The notes beneath the pieces were generated by a model. That model saw only the letters and a list, made by a program, of their open reading frames with translations, was not told the origin of the DNA and ran no database searches. A program made the translations under genes and the position numbers. A stretch of DNA of 64,000 nucleotides from Oscillatoria sp. FACHB-1406 (lineage in GTDB: Bacteria > Cyanobacteriota > Cyanobacteriia > Cyanobacteriales > Spirulinaceae): contig NZ_JACJSM010000012.1 in NCBI RefSeq assembly GCF_014698145.1, positions 1 to 64,000 on the forward strand. The letters run 5' to 3'. Below, piece after piece: positions 51,963-60,616 of the stretch (its first letter is position 1; every line of letters begins with the position of its first letter).

Positions 51963-52583
51963 ATGGAATGGCACTTCACGGACGCACAAAGTTTAGCGAT
52001 TATCGATCGCGAAATCCGCAACCGCTCCTTTTCTCCGGCGGAATACGAAATCGTGCGGCGCATTGTTTACGAAACCGCCGATTTTGAATATCCCTCCTTA
52101 GTCAGCTTCTCAGAAAAGGCAATGCAAGCGGGCGCTGCGGCCCTCGCTGCGCGCAGTACCATTGTCGTTGACGTGCCGATGGTGCAAGTTGGGATTGCCC
52201 CGGGGATTCAGCAGACTTTTGCCAATCCCGTTTATTGTGCGATGGAAGCGCTGACGCGGCCGCAAAAAGAGAAAACCCAGAGTGCTTGGGGAATACAAAC
52301 CTTAGCCCAACGCTATCCGGAGGCAATTTTTGCGATCGGACAATCGCAAACGGCTTTGACGGCGTTAGTCGAGTTAATCGAGGCAGAAGAAATTCGACCG
52401 GCATTAGTCGTAGGAACACCTGCTGGTTTTGTCGGAGCGGATGTGGCGAAAGCGCGACTTAAGGACTCGTCCATTCCCCATATTTGCATCCACGGGCGCA
52501 AGGGTAGTCCGGTGGTTGCCGTGGCGATTCTCAACGGACTCGTCGATCTCGCTTGGCAAGCTTACGGGCAGAATGCTTTTTAG
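51963..52583 (+). CDS. cobH: Precorrin-8X methylmutase
   Basis: A 206-aa protein with the CobH/CbiC signature: SLAIIDREIRNRSFSPAEYE, RRIVYETADFEYPSLVSFS (His-equivalent region), TIVVDVPMVQVGI, AIGQSQTALTALVELI and VVGTPAGFVGADVAKARL. It moves a methyl group from C-11 to C-12 of the corrin ring to give hydrogenobyrinate or cobyrinate in cobalamin synthesis. No other cob genes are adjacent; scattered cob genes are usual in cyanobacteria. Confidence 0.93.
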   Translation: MEWHFTDAQSLAIIDREIRNRSFSPAEYEIVRRIVYETADFEYPSLVSFSEKAMQAGAAALAARSTIVVDVPMVQVGIAPGIQQTFANPVYCAMEALTRPQKEKTQSAWGIQTLAQRYPEAIFAIGQSQTALTALVELIEAEEIRPALVVGTPAGFVGADVAKARLKDSSIPHICIHGRKGSPVVAVAILNGLVDLAWQAYGQNAF

Positions 52584-52708
52584 AAATTAAAAATTAGAAA
52601 TTGCTTTAGGACGAACTCACTCTTTTAAGATTAAGGGACAAGTTTTCAGCGTTAATTTTGTTGAAAACTCGCCTCAACAAACTGAGTAATCGCCAAGGTT
52701 ATTCGCCT

Positions 52709-53569
52709 CTAAACGATATCTTCTTTAGGCGCAGAGGCGAGTTTAGCTTTCGCGCGATCCCAGAGGCGATCGAGTTCTTCTAGGGAATAATCATTGAGGG
52801 GGCGATCGGCGAAGGCTTCTATCAATTCTATACGCCGGACAATGCGTTGATTCGTCCCTTCCAACGCAGCAGAACTATCGAGATCGTACCAACGAGCAAT
52901 ATTCACTAAAGTAAAGAGTAAATCGCCAAGTTCCGCCTGTTGATGCTCTTTGTCTTCTGTTGCGAGCGCTTCGTGAAATTCAGCCAGTTCTTCGTTAAAT
53001 TTCTCCCACACGCTCTCGATATTTTCCCATTCCAATCCGGCAGCGGCGGCTTTTTTGGAAATTTTCGCTCCCGCCATTAAAGGGGGTAGGGTACGGGCGT
53101 AGCGTTGAAGTTTGCGGCTGAGACGTTGAGTTTGTTCGGGGGTTTCTCCTTTTTCGGCGGCTTTAATTTGTTCCCAGTTCTGGCGGACTTGCTCGATCGA
53201 TTCGACATTGACGTTACTAAAGACGTGGGGATGTCTGCGAATCAACTTTTCGGCAATTCCGGAGGCGACTTCTTCGAGGGTAAAATGATTGTATTCGCTG
53301 GCAATTTGCGCTTGCAAAACGACCTGCAAGAGCAGATCGCCGAGTTCTTCTGCGATCGCGTCCCGCTCGCCGCTGCGAATCGCGTGAGCCACTTCATAGG
53401 CTTCTTCGATAATATAGGGTATTAGGGTTTCTGGCGTTTGCACTAAATCCCACGGGCATCCTTCCTCCGGCGATCGCAACTTCGCCACTACATCGATCAA
53501 ACGTTGCAGTGCCTCTAAAATGCTTTGGGAGGTTTCAGTCTGGGGGGTTTGGGAGCTAAACATCGGCAA
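52709..53569 (-). CDS. mazG: Nucleoside triphosphate pyrophosphohydrolase MazG
   Basis: A 286-aa tandem MazG. The N-terminal domain (~14-130) has CPWDLVQTPETLIPYIIEEAYEV and EELGDLLLQVVLQAQIA (ExxE12-28ExxD pattern); the C-terminal domain (~165-275) has WEKFNEELAEFHEAL and QQAELGDLLFTLVNIARWY. It hydrolyses NTPs to NMP plus PPi, with roles in nucleotide clean-up and (p)ppGpp control. Confidence 0.93.
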   Translation of the reverse strand: MPMFSSQTPQTETSQSILEALQRLIDVVAKLRSPEEGCPWDLVQTPETLIPYIIEEAYEVAHAIRSGERDAIAEELGDLLLQVVLQAQIASEYNHFTLEEVASGIAEKLIRRHPHVFSNVNVESIEQVRQNWEQIKAAEKGETPEQTQRLSRKLQRYARTLPPLMAGAKISKKAAAAGLEWENIESVWEKFNEELAEFHEALATEDKEHQQAELGDLLFTLVNIARWYDLDSSAALEGTNQRIVRRIELIEAFADRPLNDYSLEELDRLWDRAKAKLASAPKEDIV

Positions 53570-53570
53570 G

Positions 53571-53785
53571 GATTAATTGATAATGGATAATGGACAATGG
53601 ATCATTGATAATGAATAAATTGAGAGTTTGAGATGCTTTATTTTTTAGAAAAAGATTGTTGCGATTGCAAGTTATCAATAAACTTCTTGATGAAAGCCAA
53701 AATTAGAAAAATTGTTTTTACTTTTCCCTAATAAAGATTAGCATTGTTAATTGTCCATTATCAATTATCAATTGTCAATTGTTTT
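53571..53785. repeat. Intergenic tgataatgga-type repeats, inverted pair
   Basis: At 53571-53605 runs of taattgataatggataatgg occur, and at 53745-53785 the inverse (aattgtccattatcaattat). The two blocks face each other across about 140 AT-rich bases without coding potential and could form a long hairpin. Confidence 0.6.
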
Positions 53786-53790
53786 AGGTT

Positions 53791-55212
53791 ATGGTATCAG
53801 AAAAATTTCGCCAGCAGTTGCGTCAAGAAGTCGAGCAATGGCGATCGCAAGGGTTGATTGACGACGCTCTCTACCATCGCCTCAGCCAGCGCTACGAACT
53901 CAACTCACTCGATACCGCTTACCGCAATCGCTTTATTTCAATTTTGCTGGGTTTGGGCAGTATTTTATTAAGCTTAGCGGTTATTACGTTTGTAGCAGCG
54001 AATTGGCAGTATTGGTCGCGATCGCTAAAAGTTTCACTGCTTTTAAGCCTATTTGCAGGCATTAATTGCGCGGGATTCTACTTTTGGCGGCAGCGGGCGC
54101 AAGGCTGGAAAGTACGGCTCGGACAAAGTTTACTTTTATTGGGCGGCTTGCTTTTGGGCGCAAATATGGCCCTAATGTCCCAGATGTTCCACCAAAGTAG
54201 CCCACTGTATCACCTTTTTCTGCTCTGGGGGCTGGGCGTATTGCTAATGGCTTATAGCTTGCGCTTGACGGTGTTAGCCATGCTAGGGCTGATTTTAGTC
54301 GCCTTGGGCTACGTCTCGAGCGTGGTTCCTTCTGCTTTTCTCTATCGTTGGGGCGAGGCTTCGGCGTTGCAGTTAGCCGTTCAACATCTGCCGCTGTTAG
54401 CAAGTGTTCTGTTTGTACCGCTTGCCTATCGATGTCGGTCGCGCTGGCTTTTTGGCGGCAGCCTTCTGTTGATAGTCGGTTCCTTAGAAACCAATCTCCT
54501 TTTCCTCTCGGCTCGACTGTTCGATGCTTCTGCTAGCAGCGCCGAACTGGTTGCCGCGATCGCTTGTACGCTCCCGCCAGCAGTTCTGTGGGCTTATCGA
54601 GATGCGATTTGGGAGCGGAGCGCACCGAATCCTTCCTTCGACGCGATCGCGCGCGGAATGAGCATTTTCTTCCTCAGTATGCTGTTCTATGTCCTCTCCT
54701 TTCGAGGTTGGTGGTTGGGTTCGCCGCAACCGGGAGATGAAGCGATGCCCCTACAAATTTGGGCGGCGCTCCTCGATGCCTTTATTCTAGGCGGTTTTAC
54801 CCTATACGCTTGGTGGAAGTTGGGCGTGGGGAATCGGGCTTTTTGGTGTCTCGATCGCACCAGCACTGTAGTCGGAATGGCAATCCTAGTAACGGGTTGG
54901 CTCATTTGGTGGCACGGACGAGTCGAAGCTTTGGGCGCGATCGCGATTTTTGCTTTCAACGCTTTACTATTCCTGCTAGCGATCGGTTGCGTGCGCGAAA
55001 GCTTGGGAAGCGGAAAGCGCCGAGGTTTTTGGTGGGGTATGGTCTCGATCGTCTTGCAACTGACTTCCCGAATGCTAGAATACAACACCGATTTGCTCTT
55101 TAAAGCGATCGTGCTATTTTTCTGTGGTGTGGCGGTTATCTTAGCGGGCTTATGGTTCGAGCGCTACTTACTGACATTGCACTCGCCAGCGCCGATTCCC
55201 GATAAAGAATAG
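53791..55212 (+). CDS. DUF2157 multi-spanning membrane protein
   Basis: A 473-aa protein. The short N-terminal helical part (REVEQWRSQGLIDDALYHRLSQRY, ~9-32) is the DUF2157 signature, followed by about 12 hydrophobic helices starting FISILLGLGSILLSLAVITF (~48-67) and ending GVAVILAGLWFERYL. A possible transporter or membrane organiser; function unknown. It is common in cyanobacteria. Convergent with the glutaredoxin gene. Confidence 0.82.
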   Translation: MVSEKFRQQLRQEVEQWRSQGLIDDALYHRLSQRYELNSLDTAYRNRFISILLGLGSILLSLAVITFVAANWQYWSRSLKVSLLLSLFAGINCAGFYFWRQRAQGWKVRLGQSLLLLGGLLLGANMALMSQMFHQSSPLYHLFLLWGLGVLLMAYSLRLTVLAMLGLILVALGYVSSVVPSAFLYRWGEASALQLAVQHLPLLASVLFVPLAYRCRSRWLFGGSLLLIVGSLETNLLFLSARLFDASASSAELVAAIACTLPPAVLWAYRDAIWERSAPNPSFDAIARGMSIFFLSMLFYVLSFRGWWLGSPQPGDEAMPLQIWAALLDAFILGGFTLYAWWKLGVGNRAFWCLDRTSTVVGMAILVTGWLIWWHGRVEALGAIAIFAFNALLFLLAIGCVRESLGSGKRRGFWWGMVSIVLQLTSRMLEYNTDLLFKAIVLFFCGVAVILAGLWFERYLLTLHSPAPIPDKE

Positions 55213-55230
55213 TTCCGGACGCAGTTCAAC

Positions 55231-55545
55231 CTAAGCCTCACTCGCCGCTAATAATCCATCCAATTGCCCGCGAACATCCAAATCGTAAAGCTCGTCACAG
55301 CCCCCGATATGGCGATCGTTAATAAAAATTTGCGGGACGGTTCTGCGTCCGTTCGCGCGTTCTGCCATGCGATCGCGCGCCGCATCGTCGCCATCGATTT
55401 TGTACTCGCTGTAACGAACGCCTTTCCACCCCAACAGCAGTTTAGCTCGGATGCAAAACGGGCAAGTTTGCCAAGTATAAATTTCGACATTAGCCTTGAT
55501 GCGCTCCGGATGCCGACCGAGGAGAGAATTAAGGAAATCGAACAT
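55231..55545 (-). CDS. grxC: Glutaredoxin 3-type (dithiol CPFC)
   Basis: A 104-aa protein with thioredoxin fold: YTWQTCPFCIRAKLLL with the CPFC active site (residues ~28-31), TVPQIFINDRHIGGCDEL with the cis-Pro and GG turn that bind glutathione. The first ~18 residues (FDFLNSLLGRHPERIK) are an extension beyond a normal glutaredoxin. It reduces disulfides with glutathione. It is divergent from the NUDIX gene. Confidence 0.92.
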   Translation of the reverse strand: MFDFLNSLLGRHPERIKANVEIYTWQTCPFCIRAKLLLGWKGVRYSEYKIDGDDAARDRMAERANGRRTVPQIFINDRHIGGCDELYDLDVRGQLDGLLAASEA

Positions 55546-55597
55546 AGATGCTCCGTTATCAGTTAAGGTCTTATCTTAATATCTTTTAAGTCAGAAT

Positions 55598-56224
55598 ATG
55601 AAGCCTGTTGCTCGATGGAAAATCATCAATTCGGAGTTTGCGATCGATAACCGTTGGTGCAAGGTTAGGCGGGATGAAGTCGAACTTCCGAATGGGGTTA
55701 GGGTTGACGACTATTTTGTAAATGTTAGGCCGGATGTTGTTCTGATTTTAGCCGTGACTCCCGATCGAGAAGTCGTTTTCGTGCGGCAGTATCGGCATGG
55801 TGTAGGAGAAATTTTGCTCGAACTTCCTGGCGGAACTTTTTATGCCGATCGCGAAACTTGTTTGGAAGCCGCTGCCAGGGAACTCGAAGAAGAAACGGGA
55901 TATATCGCTCGAACTTGGACGCATTTAGCGACGCTTTACGATAACCCCGTTAAAGATACCAATAAAATCTATATCGCGATCGCTGAAAATGCTCTCGAGG
56001 AGAGTTACCAGCAGCTAGATATTACGGAAGCGGTCGAGGTTGTGCGAGTGCCGATCGCGGAAATCATCGAAAAGATAGCGAACGGAGAGTTAACGGTTGC
56101 CGGAACAATTTCAGCTTTGTTGATGGGGCTGAAATATCTAAATTACTTCGATATCATACCTCGCGAATCCGAACCAGAAAAGTCAACAGACTCAGTTAAC
56201 TCAGACCCCACTCAAAACGACTAA
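55598..56224 (+). CDS. NUDIX hydrolase, ADP-ribose pyrophosphatase-like
   Basis: The 208-aa protein has a NUDIX box: ELPGGTFYADRETCLEAAARELEEETGY (~79-106, given in part as RELEEETGY) and the typical ADP-sugar pyrophosphatase start (WKIINSEFAIDNRWCKVRRD). The box has one residue more than the usual five between Gly and Glu. It probably hydrolyses ADP-ribose or related dinucleotides. The C-terminal ~25 residues are acidic and variable. Confidence 0.86.
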   Translation: MKPVARWKIINSEFAIDNRWCKVRRDEVELPNGVRVDDYFVNVRPDVVLILAVTPDREVVFVRQYRHGVGEILLELPGGTFYADRETCLEAAARELEEETGYIARTWTHLATLYDNPVKDTNKIYIAIAENALEESYQQLDITEAVEVVRVPIAEIIEKIANGELTVAGTISALLMGLKYLNYFDIIPRESEPEKSTDSVNSDPTQND

Positions 56225-56337
56225 AATCGGCACTATAAAACATTTTTCAATCTTTAATTTTTAATTTTTAATTCCAACAGAGTGAAAGGACTTTGCTACA
56301 ATAAACAGAGTTATAATCGCGCCCAAACTGCTAATTA

Positions 56338-57312
56338 ATGCTTCACCCCCTGAGCGTTGCGCCGATGATGGAGCGCACCGATCGCCACTTTCGCTATTTT
56401 ATGCGCCAAATTACGCGGCGAACGCTGTTGTATACGGAAATGATAACAACAGCGGCGATTTTACACGGCGATCGCGGCAAACTTTTAGGCTTTTCGCCCG
56501 TCGAAAAACCCCTCGCCCTACAACTCGGCGGCGATAACCCGGAAGCGTTGCAAATTTGCGCGCGCATTGCCGAAGATTGGGGCTACGACGAGGTAAACCT
56601 CAATGTCGGCTGTCCGAGCGATCGCGTCCAGAGTGGCAGTTTTGGCGCTTGTTTGATGGCTTGCCCCGATCGCGTCGCCAAAGCCGTAGAAGCAATGCGC
56701 CAAGGCACGAAACTTCCCGTTACCGTCAAACATCGCATCGGGATTGACGAGCGCGATCGCTACGAAGACATGGCCGAATTCGTCCGCATCGTCGCCGCAG
56801 CGGGATGTCAGCGCTTCAGCGTTCACGCTCGCAAAGCCTGGTTAAAAGGTTTAAGCCCCAAGGAAAACCGCACGATTCCGCCCCTGCGCTACCCCGATGT
56901 TTATCGCCTCAAGCAGGAATTTCCTCACCTCGAAATCGAAATCAACGGCGGGATTACAACGCTCGAACAAGCCAAGGAACACCTGCAATTCGTCGATGCA
57001 GTCATGATTGGGCGCGCTGCTTACGATAATCCTTATTTATTTGCAACCTGCGATCGCGACTTCTACGGCGAGACAGAACCGCCGCCCACGCGCCAGCAAG
57101 TCGTCGAAGCCATGCTACCTTACATCGAAGAATGGACTGCAAAAGGCTTCAAACTCAACGCCATCAGCCGCCATCTGCTCGAACTGTTCGCCGGACAACC
57201 GGGGACTAAAGCTTGGAAGCGGCACATCAGCCAAAACGCCCATCTTCCCGGTGCGGGGGCAGAAGTTTTGCGGGCGGCAGCGCAGCAACAATTATTGGCA
57301 AGTTCTTATTGA
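56338..57312 (+). CDS. dusA: tRNA-dihydrouridine synthase DusA-like
   Basis: The 324-aa TIM-barrel flavoprotein starts LSVAPMMERTDRHFRYFMRQ, has NVGCPSDRVQSGSFGACLM with the catalytic Cys at ~101, VKHRIGIDERDRYEDM, and the FMN-phosphate site EINGGITTLEQ with VMIGRAAYDNP. This is the DusA pattern (U20/U20a of tRNA). It starts directly with the family's usual first residues. Confidence 0.93.
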   Translation: MLHPLSVAPMMERTDRHFRYFMRQITRRTLLYTEMITTAAILHGDRGKLLGFSPVEKPLALQLGGDNPEALQICARIAEDWGYDEVNLNVGCPSDRVQSGSFGACLMACPDRVAKAVEAMRQGTKLPVTVKHRIGIDERDRYEDMAEFVRIVAAAGCQRFSVHARKAWLKGLSPKENRTIPPLRYPDVYRLKQEFPHLEIEINGGITTLEQAKEHLQFVDAVMIGRAAYDNPYLFATCDRDFYGETEPPPTRQQVVEAMLPYIEEWTAKGFKLNAISRHLLELFAGQPGTKAWKRHISQNAHLPGAGAEVLRAAAQQQLLASSY

Positions 57313-57415
57313 CTTTTTGCTCATAAAATGCTGCAAAAACATTGAGTAGTACATTGACAAGCTTAATATTGACAAACCCAAACTATGCTTTATTAGCCCC
57401 ATATAATTTCATATA

Positions 57416-57838
57416 TCACATCGCCTTTATTGCCTGCCAAACTTTTTCCATTCCAAAACTTCCACTTGTGGAAGCAGCACCAAAACCCGGACAGTATGGA
57501 GTCAGAACGGCTACGGGGGGGAAAAATGTTGTTGCGACTCCACTAACTGCATAGCAAACGACAAAACCTCCAATCATCCCTCCTGCCGTTTGTGCAGCAC
57601 TATCAATAGTTGATTTTACAAGGGGATTAGATTTATATTCGTCGCCTAAAAATGTTGCGAATTCCCAATAAGTTTTAGGGTTAGTAGCATCGAAGAAGTT
57701 GATATTGGGAGTGCTAGCTACTAAAGGAACACTAGAAGGAAAAAGGAGCGAGGGATTTGGTGCAGCCTTAGCCGCTTGAGAAAATCCTAAGAAAGCGATG
57801 GTGAAAGCGAGGACAGACGCTAATAGACTCCGCAGCAT
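57416..57838 (-). CDS. Small secreted protein, unknown
   Basis: 140 aa from ATG 57838 (MLRSLLASVLAFTIAFLGFS), a clean signal peptide ending QAAKA-AP; a longer frame from 57913 is less likely. The mature part (PNPSLLFPSSVPLVA, FFDATNPKTYWEFATFLGDE) has a Gly-rich hydrophobic stretch (TAGGMIGGFVVCYAVSGVATTFF) that could insert in a membrane, and two Cys. No family recognised; it resembles small cyanobacterial exported peptides. Confidence 0.6.
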   Translation of the reverse strand: MLRSLLASVLAFTIAFLGFSQAAKAAPNPSLLFPSSVPLVASTPNINFFDATNPKTYWEFATFLGDEYKSNPLVKSTIDSAAQTAGGMIGGFVVCYAVSGVATTFFPPVAVLTPYCPGFGAASTSGSFGMEKVWQAIKAM

Positions 57839-57939
57839 TTTAATTGACTTTGTTTCGGGGTGTATATTGAAATGATATAAGACATTTTTTAAGAAAGCAT
57901 GGCCTTTACCCAATCTTTACGCTATGGGTTAGTTTTTTA

Positions 57940-58132
57940 ACCTAAAACTTTACGAAACTTACCGTGAAAATAAAATCTGGTCGTAGTTTAATCCTGCTAG
58001 CTCGGATTAATCGCTCGATTGCGGAAACGACTTCAATAATTAGGTAGACTGCATTTACGCTAGCACAGGATTTGTGCGTTACGCTTCGCTAACACACCCT
58101 ACTTTTACTTAAGTCAGTGGCATTCCACCCTA
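57940..58132 (-). repeat. Long dispersed repeat, inverted copy
   Basis: Reverse complement of 37549-37742, with small differences, 20 kb away. It lies between a small secreted-protein gene and the FG-GAP protein gene, and accounts for half of the 397-base gap there. Recombination between the copies would invert the intervening 20 kb. Confidence 0.88.
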
Positions 58133-58235
58133 CTACATTCGCAAGCAAGTAACGCTATAAAATACTTCAAAGAAAAGAAAAGGGGAAATTGCGATCGCAA
58201 CTCCCCCGAACCTTTACTTATTTCAGATCGAGCAT

Positions 58236-60359
58236 TTAGACGACAATATCGACGCTAAGAATTAGATCGTTATAATCGCGATCGCCGCCGCCTGGTAAAT
58301 CCTCAAAACCAAACGTATTATTCCCCAGCAATAGGACATGATCCGTACCATCGGGATTGCTCCCCAGGAAGGGGAAATAAGCCTGCGGGGGACCGATACC
58401 AAGAATCGCCAGACGCGAGGAGGCATTGGTTGGATTTTTCTCTAAGAACTGTTCCGGCGTTGAATTAACGATTAGGAACGGCGCATAGAGCGCATCTCCA
58501 TCCAGTACCGCCGTGGTAGCCGCTGTTTGTTGGTTGCCAACCCCAAAGGTACTGCCCGCGACGCGCCGCTCGATCGCCGCCCGAGCGTAGCCCTCTTGTC
58601 CCGGAGCGATCCCGTTAATCGTCCCTTGGGCATCGTCAATGCGGTACAGTCCCACGACATCATTAAACCTCGCTTCCCGCTGCAAGGTCAGATTTGCCTG
58701 AACTTGTCGCCCTTGTAGGTTCACCTGGGGATTATTAGCAGCGAGCAGATCGACAAACTCTTGCCCTTGTCGCTGTACGTTCCCTACGCCAAGGGGTTGG
58801 GGTGTTGCCGTTTGCTGGAAGTTAATCGCAATGTCGTTGAACTTGCGATCGCTTCCTTCCTCAAATCCGAGAATAAAGTTACCGTTGCCGAGATCGGTTG
58901 CTTTTAATACGTTCTGACTTCCCAAACCGAGGGCTACATTATCCGTCGAAGTACGACCGGCTACAACCGCATCGCTGCTACTACTTTTCACCAAGTAGAA
59001 AGCAAAGCGATCGCCCGCCTTGAACTCGTCCGCAATGCCATCCTGTTGGCTCGCGCTAAAGCCCGCCGGTCGCGTTCCATTCGGCAATACCGAGAAGAAC
59101 GCTTGCGATCGCGCCAAAGCAGCTTGCAGGTAGCCCCCACTACCGGGAGTTAAGTTGCCAATCTTACCCGAGTCGTCATCGACCTTAAAAATACCAATTT
59201 CGTCGATCTGACTGTTACTCGCTTGGGAAAGAACGTACTGCAAATTTGTATTGCCCCCATTCTTCCCAACCGTAAATACATTGTTGGCATTAACGCTGAG
59301 TAGGTCTCCCACCGGCGGTGGCGGTGGCGGTGGTGGTGGCGGTGGCGGTGGTGGCGGTGGCGGTGGTGGCGGCGGTGGTGGTGGCGGCGGTGGCGGTGGC
59401 GGGGTTGGTGAATTCGCTAAAAAGGTAATGCCACTGCTTGGTAGTCTTCCGCCATAGAGTAGATCGATTTTACCGTCTCCATTCAGGTCGGCAAAGACCG
59501 GACTCACTCCCTCGATCGCTCCGGCTTGGTTAACCGCATTGAAAGGATTATTCGCCCCTGTCAGTTCGACAAATTGAGAGGCATTCTTCGTCCCTTGATT
59601 CTCAAAATACCTTAATTGTCCCTTACCAACGTTAGCAACGCCCAGAACAGCATCTAGGTCGCCATCGCCATCGACATCGCCAAAGGCAGGCGTAACATAG
59701 TCGCTCGCTGCCATATTAATCCCATTAAAGGGGTTACTCGCTCCGACCTGCTTTGAAAAATTAGGATTTTGCGCGGTTCCGGTATTTTTATAAAACTCAA
59801 TGTTGCCATCGCTACCGCCTGCTGTATCCCGGCGACCGATAAAGGCATCCAATAGTCCGTCGCCATCGATATCAGCAAAGCGAGGGGCGGAAACATAAAC
59901 TTGAGACCCGACAGTGGTGGAAGAAACTGGACTCAAACCGAAGGGACTTGCCTGCGCCGGTCCAAATTGCGGGTTATTTAAGGTGCCATTGTTTTTGAAG
60001 AAATAGATTCCTCCCTCTGCTTCTCCAACGAAAGCATCTAATAGTGTATCGCCATCGATATCGACCAAGGTCAGTCTGGGATTCTCAGCCGGCTGACCCC
60101 CAACCAGCGTCGATAAGTCTAAGTTAAAAGGTTTATAAGACTGTTGGGTTAGAGGAGTCGAAAAATCCGGAGTGGTCTTGTTTCCGGTGTTAGGAATGAA
60201 GGAAATCAGACCTTTAAATAAAGGAAAAGCTCCGTTCGTCCCATCTTGACCGATTAACGCATCCAAATCGCCGTCGCCATCGATATCGCCGAAGGTGGGA
60301 TAAGTATTATATCCCTGCGCGCTAAACAGTTTGACTGCCGAAGCAAAGGTAGTAGGCAT
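58236..60359 (-). CDS. Secreted FG-GAP/VCBS repeat protein with polyproline linker and two DUF4114 domains
   Basis: The 707-aa protein has five Ca-binding FG-GAP-like repeats (~20-300), each with GDIDGDGDLDALIG-type loops (also ADIDGDGLLDAFIG, GDVDGDGDLDAVLG, ADLNGDGKIDLLYG), then about 30 consecutive prolines (coding region 59312-59403), then two DUF4114-type domains (~350-510 and ~540-707), the last with GFEDLPGGGDRDYNDLILSV. No N-terminal signal peptide is visible, which fits type I or other non-Sec export of cyanobacterial RTX-like proteins. Probable calcium-stabilised surface protein. Confidence 0.85.
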   Translation of the reverse strand: MPTTFASAVKLFSAQGYNTYPTFGDIDGDGDLDALIGQDGTNGAFPLFKGLISFIPNTGNKTTPDFSTPLTQQSYKPFNLDLSTLVGGQPAENPRLTLVDIDGDTLLDAFVGEAEGGIYFFKNNGTLNNPQFGPAQASPFGLSPVSSTTVGSQVYVSAPRFADIDGDGLLDAFIGRRDTAGGSDGNIEFYKNTGTAQNPNFSKQVGASNPFNGINMAASDYVTPAFGDVDGDGDLDAVLGVANVGKGQLRYFENQGTKNASQFVELTGANNPFNAVNQAGAIEGVSPVFADLNGDGKIDLLYGGRLPSSGITFLANSPTPPPPPPPPPPPPPPPPPPPPPPPPPPPPPPVGDLLSVNANNVFTVGKNGGNTNLQYVLSQASNSQIDEIGIFKVDDDSGKIGNLTPGSGGYLQAALARSQAFFSVLPNGTRPAGFSASQQDGIADEFKAGDRFAFYLVKSSSSDAVVAGRTSTDNVALGLGSQNVLKATDLGNGNFILGFEEGSDRKFNDIAINFQQTATPQPLGVGNVQRQGQEFVDLLAANNPQVNLQGRQVQANLTLQREARFNDVVGLYRIDDAQGTINGIAPGQEGYARAAIERRVAGSTFGVGNQQTAATTAVLDGDALYAPFLIVNSTPEQFLEKNPTNASSRLAILGIGPPQAYFPFLGSNPDGTDHVLLLGNNTFGFEDLPGGGDRDYNDLILSVDIVV
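59312..59403 (-). repeat. Polyproline-coding GGC/GGT tandem repeat
   Basis: About 90 bases of (GGCGGT)n-type trinucleotide repeat inside the FG-GAP/DUF4114 gene. It encodes a rigid proline rod between the repeat domain and the DUF4114 domains. Such runs change length by slippage, so its exact length is a likely site of variation or assembly error. Confidence 0.85.
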
Positions 60360-60616
60360 ATTTCAATTGCTCCTAATATGCTCTTTTAAGAGGATATTTG
60401 TGGTAAAGGAATAGTATTTTCACCGTGCGATCGCCGTTTGCGATCGCTCGCAATGCCCTTAATTTTTCCTCCTTTCACTCTCTCACACTCTCAAATCGTC
60501 TGCCGACCGGAGCTAGAAGGTCAGCGCTCTTCGTTCGGATTCATTGTACCCCAATGCTCGCCAGAATTTGACTTTGATTCTACCCCGCGATCGCAAACCG
60601 GAACGACTCTGAGAAA

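Noticed and set aside
59251-59457. Frame encoding about 30 glycines on the plus strand
   Set aside because: Reverse reading of the polyproline-coding repeat of the FG-GAP/DUF4114 gene.
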